Source of the DNA: a virus
Reading direction: 5' to 3' (one strand)
DNA: 34,042 bases
Virus record (IMG/VR): IMGVR_UViG_3300002514_008718
Location: 15,933-49,974 of that record
Shown here: positions 17,017 through 25,510 of the stretch, one piece after another
Layout of the letters: every line of letters starts with the position of its first letter
How positions within the stretch are numbered: position 1 is the first letter of the stretch
The notes under the pieces: generated by a model
What the model was told of the DNA's origin: nothing
Databases searched by the model: none
What the model saw: only the letters and a program-made list of their open reading frames with translations
Made by a program: the position numbers and the translations under genes

Positions 17017-17903
17017 AGTGATCTCATAATATCTAAATACTGATCGGTGCACTGTCCCCAAGAATTAATCGATAAGCTATTATTGACATAACTCCTGGAT
17101 CTGATAATTCTAAGTAGCTGATCAATGTCTTCAAACGCATGATCTTGTCCTGCAAATTCAACTGCCCCTCCTCCGTCTTTTGTAACATATGTTGGTATTT
17201 GACATGCTATACTCTCTAAGATGTGATTTGGCCCAGGATCGTATAGAGATCCGCTTATATATACATCGTATTTTGAAAGCTCATCGCCGAGAGCCTGGCC
17301 AAATAATGGAGAAATAATAGAAGTATTATTAAAAGTTCCTAGCTCTCTTCCAATATAAGTAAAAGTAAAATCAGAATCTTTAACAAATCTATCTATAGCT
17401 TCATAGATGTCAAATCCTTTCATTCTATTGTTTGACCAGTGGTGTGTAACAATATTTACCTTTCCATTATTAAGCTTTTCTCTTTTTTTAAAATGATCTA
17501 AATCTACTCCGTTGTATATGACACCAGTGTCTTTACAGTTCCAGCCTTTTGAAAGATGATAGTCTCTCATCCAGTTCGATACAAATACTGTATAGTCTGT
17601 ATATCTGCTACATTCACTAAGAAAAGAATCAAATCCTGTTGTTCCTTTTCTTGCATCACACTCATTAACCCTATGTATAACTTTAACATTTGGATTTTGA
17701 ATCTTCCAAGAGGCTATATGATTTATTGATATTCCTGTATTTCCAGGCCTAGGGTCTTGCATAAAGATGACATCAATTCCTGGCTGGAATTCATAAACGA
17801 CTTCTATTCCGAAATCTCTTAGACCCTTACAGAGAGCGCTTACAAGAAGATTTCCACCTCCCCACGGTCCATCAATAGGCTTTCTATTAACAAGAACCTT
17901 CAT
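17013..17903 (-). CDS. GT-B (family 4-like) glycosyltransferase
   Basis: 296 residues. WGGGNLLVSALCKGL is the N-terminal glycine-rich loop, VIHRVNECDARKG and VFVSNWMRDYHLSKGW precede the interdomain region, VIYNGVDLDHFKK is the typical GT4 linker, and ISGSLYDPGPNHILESIACQIP is the E-x7-E donor-binding helix equivalent. It starts 4 bases after the upstream methyltransferase stop. It would act on the cytoplasmic face of the inner membrane. Donor sugar not predictable. Confidence 0.85.
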   Translation of the reverse strand: MKVLVNRKPIDGPWGGGNLLVSALCKGLRDFGIEVVYEFQPGIDVIFMQDPRPGNTGISINHIASWKIQNPNVKVIHRVNECDARKGTTGFDSFLSECSRYTDYTVFVSNWMRDYHLSKGWNCKDTGVIYNGVDLDHFKKREKLNNGKVNIVTHHWSNNRMKGFDIYEAIDRFVKDSDFTFTYIGRELGTFNNTSIISPLFGQALGDELSKYDVYISGSLYDPGPNHILESIACQIPTYVTKDGGGAVEFAGQDHAFEDIDQLLRIIRSRSYVNNSLSINSWGQCTDQYLDIMRSL

Positions 17904-17907
17904 AAAT

Positions 17908-18654
17908 TTACCAGGTTAGAATGTAATCTTCAACATTAAAATCTTTATTTCTCAAGAGAACTTGTCCATAATCTATTTGACTATCAGTATAGCCCCTATC
18001 GTCAACAAATATCCTTCTATCCATGATTATAAGCTCTTTTGTTTCATCTTCAATTTCATCTATAAGCGTTGCACACTGAACTCCTGGGCTCTTTTCTTTT
18101 GACTCCATATGATAGTCGTCAAATAATAAAAATTTATTATATTTGTCTTTTGTTAGCTCCCAGTCTTTCTTAACTGCATCATACGTGTGGTCGCCGTCTA
18201 TATACACCATATCAAATTTTTCATTAATTTTCTCTAGTGCATCCTCTGACTTTCCTCTCATAAATTTAATTTTTTCAAACCACTCTGATGGGAAGACATT
18301 TGTTAGATTATTTAAAAATTCTTCATTAAAGTTTGGATCTATTGTCATAATCTTTCCATTAAGCCCGAGATCTGTCATTGCCTTTGCAGCACAAAATGTT
18401 GAATACCCTCTACCAAATCCGACCTCTAAAAAAGATGTAATTTTAAACTTTGTTATTAGTGCGTAGATTAGTATCCCTCTCTCATAATTCGGCCTGAAAA
18501 AGCATCCAACAGATCTGTATAGATCACTATTTTGAGATCTATTTTTCTTTGCTGTGTACTCTCCAATTGCATCAAAATCTCCAAGAGAAATTGACTCTAA
18601 AGAGAAGTCTATATCTTGTAATTTTTCTTTTATTCCTAGTGTTTTCATTCTCAT
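17908..18654 (-). CDS. Class I SAM methyltransferase (Methyltransf_24-like)
   Basis: 248 residues. FLEVGFGRGYSTFCAAKAM is motif I, MTIDPNF the following acidic strand, and DMVYIDGDHTYDAVKKDWEL is the characteristic IDGDHxYxxVxxD motif of Methyltransf_24 family enzymes, where the aspartates can bind a metal. The ATG overlaps the upstream TGA; a second ATG two codons later has a better spaced GGAAG. Two methyltransferase genes in a row suggest two different methylation positions on the same product. Confidence 0.85.
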   Translation of the reverse strand: MRMKTLGIKEKLQDIDFSLESISLGDFDAIGEYTAKKNRSQNSDLYRSVGCFFRPNYERGILIYALITKFKITSFLEVGFGRGYSTFCAAKAMTDLGLNGKIMTIDPNFNEEFLNNLTNVFPSEWFEKIKFMRGKSEDALEKINEKFDMVYIDGDHTYDAVKKDWELTKDKYNKFLLFDDYHMESKEKSPGVQCATLIDEIEDETKELIIMDRRIFVDDRGYTDSQIDYGQVLLRNKDFNVEDYILTW

Positions 18655-19430
18655 ACTTCCGTGGCATCAACAATATTGATCATTTTATTTTTATCTTTAT
18701 TTTTAAATCTTACACAAAACTGACCAGACATTGTATCTGGTGCGGGTGCTATCCATAGCTGCTTACTTCCAATACTAGCATCAACGACTTCAAAATATTT
18801 TGACATATAGTCAATTGCAAACTCAGGTTTAAAAAATAGTGTACTATCTCTTTCATTAAAAAAATCTGTGCCTAGCTGTGACTTTTCTATATAGTCTAAA
18901 TCCTTAAAGTCTTGAAATCTGTGAAGACCAAGGTATATGACTCCAACACCATCCGGCTTAAGTCGCTTACTTATAAACTCAATATAGTCGTAGAAGTACT
19001 GAATTGAAGAAAAGTGCTGGAATACAATAAAGCTATAGACAAAGTCTACAGAGTTTTCTGGGATTTCTTCGATATTTTTATAATTGAATAAAGAAAAATT
19101 TTCAATTCCCTTTGACCTCAATATCGATGCTGTTGTATCTCTTGCAGATCCATCTATTATGTCTACACCTAGAGATTTCTTAAATACTCTGGATGCTGCA
19201 GACAGCAATCTCCCGCCTCCATAGCCGATCTCTAGTGACACCTTGTCTCTTGGGTCACCAAGTGCAATATATATATCGGGGGTTAAAATCTTTCCAAAAA
19301 AATCAATGTATCCCTTTGAATATCCGTGCTCTACTGATTTACAATCATCAAACCAGTTTTGAAATTTATCAATATCTTTACTGTGTGTATTTGCCGTTTC
19401 AATCCACGACCTATCTATTACTTCTTTCAT
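18651..19430 (-). CDS. Class I SAM methyltransferase (Methyltransf_11-like)
   Basis: 259 residues. SLEIGYGGGRLLSAAS is motif I, SLGVDIIDGS motif II, FVYSFIVFQHFSS the post-motif II strand and RLKPDGVGVIYLGL motif III. It starts on TAATG overlap with the cupin gene, with AGGGTG about 5 bases before. The helical N-terminus (about 1-60) may gate the substrate. Most likely a sugar or lipid-linked-sugar O- or N-methyltransferase. Confidence 0.85.
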   Translation of the reverse strand: MKEVIDRSWIETANTHSKDIDKFQNWFDDCKSVEHGYSKGYIDFFGKILTPDIYIALGDPRDKVSLEIGYGGGRLLSAASRVFKKSLGVDIIDGSARDTTASILRSKGIENFSLFNYKNIEEIPENSVDFVYSFIVFQHFSSIQYFYDYIEFISKRLKPDGVGVIYLGLHRFQDFKDLDYIEKSQLGTDFFNERDSTLFFKPEFAIDYMSKYFEVVDASIGSKQLWIAPAPDTMSGQFCVRFKNKDKNKMINIVDATEV

Positions 19431-19792
19431 TAATCACCCTTTGTAATTCTATGGCTATCGCTATCAAAGTGCTGAGTTGAGAATTCAAATAGCTCAGAGT
19501 CTTCAAGTGCTATCATCTGATGTCTCAATCCCCTATAGACATGAAAATTTTCACCGCTATTTAAAGTAACTTCACTTGATTCTTCAATATCGTCTTTATC
19601 AGAATATTTGACCAACATCTTTCCTGACTGAAGATAGAATACTTCATCCTTTAGCTTGTGATAGTGCCATGAACATCTCTTTCCTTTTTCAAAAAATAAA
19701 AGCTTTCCACAATATTCAGATGAGTTTACTATCCATCTTTCCCAGCCCCATCCTTTTTCTACAAACTTTATTTCTGGTTCATTTTTTGGCAT
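19430..19792 (-). CDS. Small cupin, phosphomannose-isomerase-like
   Basis: 120 residues. KGWGWERWIVN and CSWHYHKLKDEVFYLQSGKMLV form cupin motif 1 with HxH and the downstream Glu as metal ligands; NFHVYRGLRHQMIAL is motif 2. The pattern resembles the C-terminal cupin of type II mannose-6-phosphate isomerase/GDP-mannose pyrophosphorylase proteins and small WbuC-like cupins. A sugar isomerase, epimerase or binding role fits. The start overlaps the last 14 bases of the kinase gene. Confidence 0.75.
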   Translation of the reverse strand: MPKNEPEIKFVEKGWGWERWIVNSSEYCGKLLFFEKGKRCSWHYHKLKDEVFYLQSGKMLVKYSDKDDIEESSEVTLNSGENFHVYRGLRHQMIALEDSELFEFSTQHFDSDSHRITKGD

Positions 19793-20603
19793 AGTTTTCC
19801 ATTATTATTTTTACATCTTCTTTGTTTAGTGAGTATGTTCCAAATTTTGATACAGAGTATGCAGCACAGCTATTTGCAAAATAGATTGATTCTCTAATGT
19901 TTCCCCTTGAAGAGAGATACATGTAGGCCAGACCTGAAATAAATGTATCTCCTGCACCACAGGCATCATAGACGTCGATGCTCTGTGATGAAAATATTTC
20001 TCCTTTCCACTTTGCACCATTTTTTCCAAGCGTGACAATTATCTCAGAATCTTTAGGTTGTGATTTCATTTTTTTAATTTCGTCATGATTTACTTTTAAA
20101 ATAACATCTTTAAAGCAATCAGCATTTATTTTTTTTGTATCGACAAATATTGGAATATCTGGCCAGTTTTTTCTAATATTTTTTAAGATTTTTGGAATAT
20201 ATTCATAGTTTAAAAATCCCTTATTGTAGTCAGAAAATATTACTGCATCAAACGACATGCTTGTCAGCTGCTGATCTTTAGTAAAGATATCATGCTCCAA
20301 TACATCACAAGGGTCTGAATCATCTATTCTCAATATCTGTCTATTAAATTTCTGATCTATTATTCTTGTTTTTATAATACTGCTTTCATTTGTAATGTGG
20401 CAAATTTCACATCCAAGGCCAACTAAATTATCGTGAACATTTGCAGACATTCCTGCTCTGATTTCTGATCTATTTCTATCAAATATTGGAACAGGTGCTT
20501 CTTGGCTTAGCCTGGAACAATTGCCATAGATGTATACATCTTGACACGATTCACCTATCAGCAATATCTTGTAGTGTTTTTGTTGTTGAGTATCCTTTGA
20601 CAT
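19779..20603 (-). CDS. hldE1-like: HldE kinase-domain-like carbohydrate kinase (PfkB family)
   Basis: 274 residues from ATG 20603 (AAGGTGG lies upstream; an ATG-like start further up at 20639 would only add unrelated residues). YGNCSRLSQEAPVPIF is close to the SRISPEAPVPV signature of the HldE/RfaE kinase half, AGMSANVHDNLVGLG matches the GGAANVA motif, and DACGAGDTFISGLAY carries the catalytic GAGD. Expected reaction: phosphorylation of D-glycero-D-manno-heptose 7-phosphate at C1. Its first 53 bases overlap the adenylyltransferase gene, giving a split, order-swapped HldE. Confidence 0.82.
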   Translation of the reverse strand: MSKDTQQQKHYKILLIGESCQDVYIYGNCSRLSQEAPVPIFDRNRSEIRAGMSANVHDNLVGLGCEICHITNESSIIKTRIIDQKFNRQILRIDDSDPCDVLEHDIFTKDQQLTSMSFDAVIFSDYNKGFLNYEYIPKILKNIRKNWPDIPIFVDTKKINADCFKDVILKVNHDEIKKMKSQPKDSEIIVTLGKNGAKWKGEIFSSQSIDVYDACGAGDTFISGLAYMYLSSRGNIRESIYFANSCAAYSVSKFGTYSLNKEDVKIIMENYAKK

Positions 20604-20943
20604 AGTCAAATATAACCACCTTACAAATATCTGAGCCAACTACATCTTTAGCTGAGTAGTCGCCGCCTTTAACAATTATATCAGGTTTTATGCAATTTAT
20701 TAACTCATATGGTGTTTTTTCATCAAATAAAATAACACTATCAATATATCTAATTGATTCCAAAATAAGCTTTCTATCATCCTGACTATTGATCGGCCTA
20801 TTCTTTCCCTTGTTCTCTTTGACGCTTCTATCAGTATTTAATCCAACTACAACTTTATCGCCAAGTGTTTTGCAAAATCTAAATAGTTCAATATGACCCC
20901 TGTGTAAAACATCAAAACATCCATTTGTAAAGACTATAGGCAC
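20551..20943 (-). CDS. hldE2-like: HldE adenylyltransferase-domain-like protein
   Basis: 130 residues, the size of the C-terminal half of HldE. FTNGCFDVLHRGHIELF carries the HxGH nucleotidyltransferase motif, VVVGLNTDRSV and NRPINSQDDRKL are the next conserved stretches, PDIIVKGGDY and KGYSTTKTL close the domain (STT replaces the ISTT loop). It should transfer AMP to heptose 1-phosphate, giving ADP-heptose. The start is GTG, 10 bases inside the end of the GT9 gene. The SDR and HAD genes could supply other steps, but I see no GmhA isomerase. Confidence 0.85.
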   Translation of the reverse strand: MPIVFTNGCFDVLHRGHIELFRFCKTLGDKVVVGLNTDRSVKENKGKNRPINSQDDRKLILESIRYIDSVILFDEKTPYELINCIKPDIIVKGGDYSAKDVVGSDICKVVIFDYVKGYSTTKTLQDIADR

Positions 20944-21782
20944 AACTCATTCCCTATTATTTGAACAATATCCTTCCACTCATGATTAACTCTATCGCCT
21001 ATGCATAAAGGACAGTCTATTTTCATTCCGCACGGTCCATGAGATGATATGTCTATGTTTATATTTTGTGGATAAGCAACCATTTTTAAACTTTGATAAC
21101 CGGTTATGATAACCAAGCTTTTTGTATCAAATGCTGTTGCAGCGTGAACAAGGCCGCCTTCTGAGCTTAGAAATAAATCTGATCTTCCTATTATTCCTGC
21201 AGTATTTGTAAAGCTAGTTTTGCCTGTAAGATCTATTACATTGTCTAGGACTTTTGACCCTTTTACACCAACCTGTACAATGCAAATATCGTCTTTTAGC
21301 GAATTTACTATATTTTGCCATTTTTCAAATGGATATTTTCTATTTTTTGTATAATTTTCCTTAGATGTAGGCTCAATTGATATAAATTTCTTATTTTCTA
21401 TTTCATTTTCTACTATTGAATCAATGATATTTTTCGACTCTTCGTTGATATCGATATAGCACTTAAGAACAGGATCTGATATTCCATATACATCGCAATA
21501 TTGCTCTATAATGTGCTTATCACTTTTATGATATGCTTTTTCATATGTGTCTTTTTTACAGTAGTTTGCATCTGGATTATTTAAAACTAGCGGAAAGATA
21601 TAGTGCTCGCCAGCTTTATCGATTACTGATATAAAGTCATTATTATTTAAAAATATCTCACTATCTATAATTTTTATAAAGCTGCCATGCTTTTCAATTG
21701 GTAGTATTTTAACACTGTCGCTTGATCTTTTTTTAATTTCTCTTGCAACAGCAGTCCAAGCAAGATATCCGCCAAGCCCCAT
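20934..21782 (-). CDS. GT9 heptosyltransferase-like glycosyltransferase
   Basis: 282 residues. The start GLGGYLAWTAVAREIKKR resembles the GD-x-(L/I) donor loop of GT9, KYPFEKWQNIV is the conserved (K/R)xxPxexW segment and TAGIIGRSDLFLSSEGGLVHAAT is the ADP-heptose-binding region with SSEGGLVHAA in place of the usual NDSGPMHLAA. It lies directly upstream of the ADP-heptose synthesis pair, so a heptose donor is likely. CGMKIDCPLCIGD suggests a disulfide or metal-binding pair near the C-terminus. The ATG is next to the preceding TAA. Confidence 0.8.
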   Translation of the reverse strand: MGLGGYLAWTAVAREIKKRSSDSVKILPIEKHGSFIKIIDSEIFLNNNDFISVIDKAGEHYIFPLVLNNPDANYCKKDTYEKAYHKSDKHIIEQYCDVYGISDPVLKCYIDINEESKNIIDSIVENEIENKKFISIEPTSKENYTKNRKYPFEKWQNIVNSLKDDICIVQVGVKGSKVLDNVIDLTGKTSFTNTAGIIGRSDLFLSSEGGLVHAATAFDTKSLVIITGYQSLKMVAYPQNINIDISSHGPCGMKIDCPLCIGDRVNHEWKDIVQIIGNELCL

Positions 21783-21783
21783 A

Positions 21784-22692
21784 TTATTTTCTCAACATTG
21801 ATCTAAAAAGACTAGAATATTCTTTTGATGCTCGCTGTATTGATATATCAATATCATATTTATTTTCTACTGTTTTGGAGAAATCAAGCTTGGGTGGCTT
21901 ATAAAGATTAATAGGTGAAAAATCCCAATCATCTTCATAGATTAGCTTAGAGTCTTTTCCTGATATCTCTTTTGTACCTCCTGATGAAGAGCAAACTATC
22001 TTACAGCCACATGCTCTTGCATCAACAACGACATTTGGACAGTGATCAAGCCACGCAAGATGAATAAAATAATCAGATCTTTTATATATTGAAATTAGAT
22101 CTCTCCACTCTATGTTTCCACCATAAAAAATTCTATGATGCTTTACAACTGCATCTGGATTTGGTCCCAGAACTATTAGACAGTGTGTGTCGGGTGCAAA
22201 TTCTAAAAAATACCTTATATTTTCAGAAAGTCTCTTGTGAGGCCTCCAGGACGAAGCACAGCACCATACTTTTTCAAATTTATCAAATATTGTATGTGAT
22301 GATCTCTCTATAGAGTTAATAAGCTCAATATTTGTTCCATTTCTTATTACCTTATAGTTCCAGTGATTTCCAAAATATTTTGTAATTAGGTCTCTATTAA
22401 AATCTGTTTGAAATACAACAGCTTCGGAATTCTCATATGTCTCCTTAATAGGTTTATTTAGTGACTCATAATCCTGGTCTGTATTAAAGTAAATGCCATC
22501 CAGCCTTTGAATAAGCGGTGCGTACTTTATCCTAGACATTATAAAAGAAAGCTGAATATCTGGAATAAACTCGCTTGTAATTTCTGTCCTTGCATCTATT
22601 TCAAGCTGTGATAGTCCCTCTATTAGCCTTTTAGCAAATGAATTTGGACCAGAATTTGAATCTGTGTTGACATTGTCCAAAAATACATTCAA
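21784..22692 (-). CDS. GT-B (family 4-like) glycosyltransferase
   Basis: 302 residues. NSGPNSFAKRLIEGL is the N-terminal glycine loop, VFQTDFNRDLITKYFG and VIRNGTNIELI the linker, RPHKRLSENIRYFLEF the donor-domain start and WLDHCPNVVVDARACGCKIVCSSSGG the E/D-x7-E-like donor helix region, with Asp replacing the first Glu. The ATG overlaps the upstream TGA. Donor unknown. The C-terminal helix QRASKEYSSLFRSML folds back as in other GT4 enzymes. Confidence 0.82.
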   Translation of the reverse strand: MNVFLDNVNTDSNSGPNSFAKRLIEGLSQLEIDARTEITSEFIPDIQLSFIMSRIKYAPLIQRLDGIYFNTDQDYESLNKPIKETYENSEAVVFQTDFNRDLITKYFGNHWNYKVIRNGTNIELINSIERSSHTIFDKFEKVWCCASSWRPHKRLSENIRYFLEFAPDTHCLIVLGPNPDAVVKHHRIFYGGNIEWRDLISIYKRSDYFIHLAWLDHCPNVVVDARACGCKIVCSSSGGTKEISGKDSKLIYEDDWDFSPINLYKPPKLDFSKTVENKYDIDISIQRASKEYSSLFRSMLRK

Positions 22693-23393
22693 CCTAAAAA
22701 ACCTCTAGCTCTTACAAGATTTATTGTTGAAAGCTGCTTCATTTCACACCAATCCCTATCATTTACAGACACAGATTCAATATTATAGAGATAGCATATT
22801 TCATCAATATATTTTCTTTTATTTGTAAGCTTTAAAATCGGAAGCATAAGAGCTTGATCATAACCTCTTTGGAACCAGTTTCCCCACGGGTCTTTAAAGT
22901 TTATATCAGATATCTGTTTTAATAATGTTGACCTAAATGTTCTAAGATGTGAAGAGCACCATGGCCAGCTATATGGATCAACATTATCAGGCATGCTTCT
23001 AGATATATTTAAATTATTAATATCCCACCTATGTCCTGTCCATACTACATCACTACCTTTTTCATATTCTCTCATTAAGAGATCAATTGTTTCATTGTTG
23101 CATAGCTGATCATCGCCGTCTATAACAGCTATTATTGTATCTTTTTCATTTTCATATTTTCTAGATACTTCAACTATGTTCCTAAGTGCAAACTTTTTCT
23201 CTTTATTTATAATAAAGCTAAATCTATCATCATCTTCACATATACTAATAAGCTTATCTGCAGTGCCATCTTCAGACATATCGTCTATTAAAATATGCTT
23301 AAAATTACTATTTAATTGAGATCTAACTGATTCAACTAGACTATCTAGATTTGCTTCAGCATTAAAACAGGGAGATATAAAGACTATATTCAT
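22689..23393 (-). CDS. GT2 family glycosyltransferase
   Basis: 234 residues. VFISPCFNAEANLDSLVESV, HILIDDMSEDGTADKL and IIAVIDGDDQL are the three canonical GT2 motifs, ending in the metal-binding DGDD. HRWDINN and PYSWPWCSSHLRTF would form the acceptor site. Short C-terminus without membrane helices, so it should be soluble or peripherally attached. The ATG overlaps the upstream TGA as ATGA, coupling it to the large fused glycosyltransferase. Confidence 0.88.
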   Translation of the reverse strand: MNIVFISPCFNAEANLDSLVESVRSQLNSNFKHILIDDMSEDGTADKLISICEDDDRFSFIINKEKKFALRNIVEVSRKYENEKDTIIAVIDGDDQLCNNETIDLLMREYEKGSDVVWTGHRWDINNLNISRSMPDNVDPYSWPWCSSHLRTFRSTLLKQISDINFKDPWGNWFQRGYDQALMLPILKLTNKRKYIDEICYLYNIESVSVNDRDWCEMKQLSTINLVRARGFLG

Positions 23394-25318
23394 TTTTTAA
23401 TCCAGTCTGTCATAATTTTTGGATGATCTATGTCTATGCTTATATGGGGAGTAGGGTTTGAAAAGTCAACCTTTTTATGAAAAATCCAGCCACCCATATC
23501 AGATTCAAGCTTAGCGGCAAGTTTATCAATATTTTTATCAGAAATCTCTGACCATGGTGAATCAAAAAACATATTATTTTCGCTGGTATCATCTTGGCTT
23601 ATATCATATAGGCTTTGCCAGTGCTGAGACCAATAGCTCTTATATGTCTTAATTTTTCTAGATATATCGAACCATGAATAGTGATGAACTCCGGGTATTG
23701 ATGCAACAACTGATTTAAACCAGTTTTCAAAATTTATCAAAGCTGAACTATTTGTCAGCGCCTCTCTTTTGACTGAATCTACGTCACCAGTATAAAACGT
23801 TGCAAATTGAATTGGTGAAAAATTATCACTTCTAATATAGTCACAACCATCACTACCTGGGGCAGAAAATAAATCCCCATTGCTATCAAATCTCCTTAGA
23901 CTTGCGGGAATTCCGTGTGTAATATGAGGCAGGTTTCTACTCAATCTCCACTTCCACGGATTTATATCCATCCTAACTTTATTTTTAGATCCCCAGTATT
24001 CAATAACTGGAAGGGCTAGCAATTCCACTCCTTTTGGAAAATTTCTAACAAGATCTTTTATTTTATCATAATCTTCTTCATGTACAATTTCATCAACATC
24101 TTGTTGCCAACAAAACTTAGAAGTACACAAAGATCTAGCAAGTGCTTTTTGAAGACCATCAAATACAGCATACCGCTTATGATCCCAGTTTCTACTCTGC
24201 TTGTGAACAAGCAGAGATGGATTATCTTCTGATAGTTCAACTAGCTTTTCCCAAGTTCCATCGTCAGATCCTCCGTCGACTACAACTACTTGATCGCAAA
24301 ATTCTAGTAATGACGCTATGGACTGGACGAACGGATAGTTTTGAGATATACAGTTTTTTGTCGTGGTATATCCGCTAATTGTAGGATAATACGACATACT
24401 ATACTTTACTCCATTCCAGAACCTATTTCTTGCAGCATAGAGATATGATTCTATATCAAGAATATTATCAGTATCAAACCAAATTTCATCCTTATGTTGA
24501 ACATTATCATTTATTTTTAGCTGACAGCCGAGCAACTTAGCTTCAATAACCATTCTTGGACATGTATCACCGCCCATAGGAAGATATACAAAACCTTCTG
24601 CTTTTGAAAGAATGTCAAGAACTTGGCTATAGTCTTTATCCCATACGACTTCATATTTCTTTTTATTTTTTTGACACCATAGTTCAGCTGATTTTGCTCC
24701 CTTTATCCAGGAATTTGAACCAAGAACTACCCATCCATCTCTATCTTTATCTTTATTTCTTTCTCTGAGTACTTTTGTTGTTGCAAAGAACTTTTCATCA
24801 AATACAGATGAAAGAACTGTGTTATTCTTCTCACCTAGAAAAGGAAATACAGTATGATATCTATCCTTTTGAGCTTCTGACATCCACCATAATGTTTTTG
24901 CACCATAAAAAAATGTAGAAATTATTTTTCCATGAATGTCATTATGACAGTCACATGGGACAGACTCTTGTGCCATGTGTTTCTCAGGCGATCTATATCT
25001 ACAATATTTGTAATCATATTCAACTATATCATATTTTATATTTGAAACAATTGTTGGAATTAATTCTAAATTCATCTGAGAGAAATTTCCAAATATCCAG
25101 AACTTACTAAATCCCTGTTCAAGAAGTTTTAAATTAACATCTTTAGAATGAAGTCTAAAAACATTAAACTGAGAAGAATCAATTAATGCGTCAGTAGTCA
25201 TCTCTGCGCCACCGCAATAGTCTGACGAAAATAAGTCTGATACAAATATAACTTCACATGATGAAGGTATTTCTATCTCTTCTTTATTATTAAATGCACT
25301 ATTATTGAATGATATCAT
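23390..25318 (-). CDS. Fused GT-B and GT2 bifunctional glycosyltransferase
   Basis: 642 residues in two halves. Residues 1 to about 310 are GT-B-like: FVSDLFSSDYCGGAE, WVVLGSNSWIKGAKSAE, then FVYLPMGGDTCPRMVIEAKLLGC as the donor-binding helix. Residues about 315-642 are GT2-like: ISQNYPFVQSIASLL, VVVVDGGSDDGTWEKL and FCWQQDVDEIVHEEDYD, where DVDE is the metal site, resembling the WaaE/KdtX group. Two glycosidic bonds could be made by one chain. It is the first gene of the glycan operon, has a good CTGGAG ribosome site, and lies just downstream of the tandem repeats at 25371-25443. Confidence 0.82.
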   Translation of the reverse strand: MISFNNSAFNNKEEIEIPSSCEVIFVSDLFSSDYCGGAEMTTDALIDSSQFNVFRLHSKDVNLKLLEQGFSKFWIFGNFSQMNLELIPTIVSNIKYDIVEYDYKYCRYRSPEKHMAQESVPCDCHNDIHGKIISTFFYGAKTLWWMSEAQKDRYHTVFPFLGEKNNTVLSSVFDEKFFATTKVLRERNKDKDRDGWVVLGSNSWIKGAKSAELWCQKNKKKYEVVWDKDYSQVLDILSKAEGFVYLPMGGDTCPRMVIEAKLLGCQLKINDNVQHKDEIWFDTDNILDIESYLYAARNRFWNGVKYSMSYYPTISGYTTTKNCISQNYPFVQSIASLLEFCDQVVVVDGGSDDGTWEKLVELSEDNPSLLVHKQSRNWDHKRYAVFDGLQKALARSLCTSKFCWQQDVDEIVHEEDYDKIKDLVRNFPKGVELLALPVIEYWGSKNKVRMDINPWKWRLSRNLPHITHGIPASLRRFDSNGDLFSAPGSDGCDYIRSDNFSPIQFATFYTGDVDSVKREALTNSSALINFENWFKSVVASIPGVHHYSWFDISRKIKTYKSYWSQHWQSLYDISQDDTSENNMFFDSPWSEISDKNIDKLAAKLESDMGGWIFHKKVDFSNPTPHISIDIDHPKIMTDWIKK

Positions 25319-25510
25319 TTAATCTCCAGTAGAATTAATTCAATAGATATTATTCTACATAATTTATCTAATTAATATAATCTAGAATAGAAGAAAATTA
25401 ATATAATCTAGAATAGAAAAAGCTGATTCTAGAATAGAAGAAGCTGATTAATTAGATCTATTCTTTAATATAGAGATATTTTATTAAAATGTACAATTTT
25501 AATTTTAATT
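25319..25510. other. Non-coding spacer between virion genes and glycan operon
   Basis: 192 very AT-rich bases. They hold the tandem repeat at 25371-25443 and, next to the stop of the long virion gene, a weak AT-only inverted repeat (TTAAAAT and ATTTTAA, about 25484-25503) that could act as a poor terminator. The leader just before the operon's first ATG contains a CTGGAG ribosome site. No reading frame of note is present. Confidence 0.6.
25371..25443. repeat. 26-bp tandem repeat with three TCTAGAATAGAA cores
   Basis: Two near-identical 26-base units occupy 25371-25396 and 25397-25422, each beginning ATTAATATAATCTAGAATAG; a third, shorter copy follows to about 25443. The core TCTAGAATAGAA starts at 25381, 25407 and 25428. 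A partial inverted copy (GATCTATTCTTT) follows at about 25456-25467. On the minus strand each unit offers TTCTATTCTAGATTATATT, with TATATT-like elements. Position, directly upstream of the glycan operon, suggests stacked binding sites for a regulator or repeated promoter elements. Confidence 0.75.

Noticed and set aside
25371-25443. CRISPR array
   Set aside because: The units are contiguous or nearly so, AT-rich and have no unique spacers of regular length; there are no cas genes.
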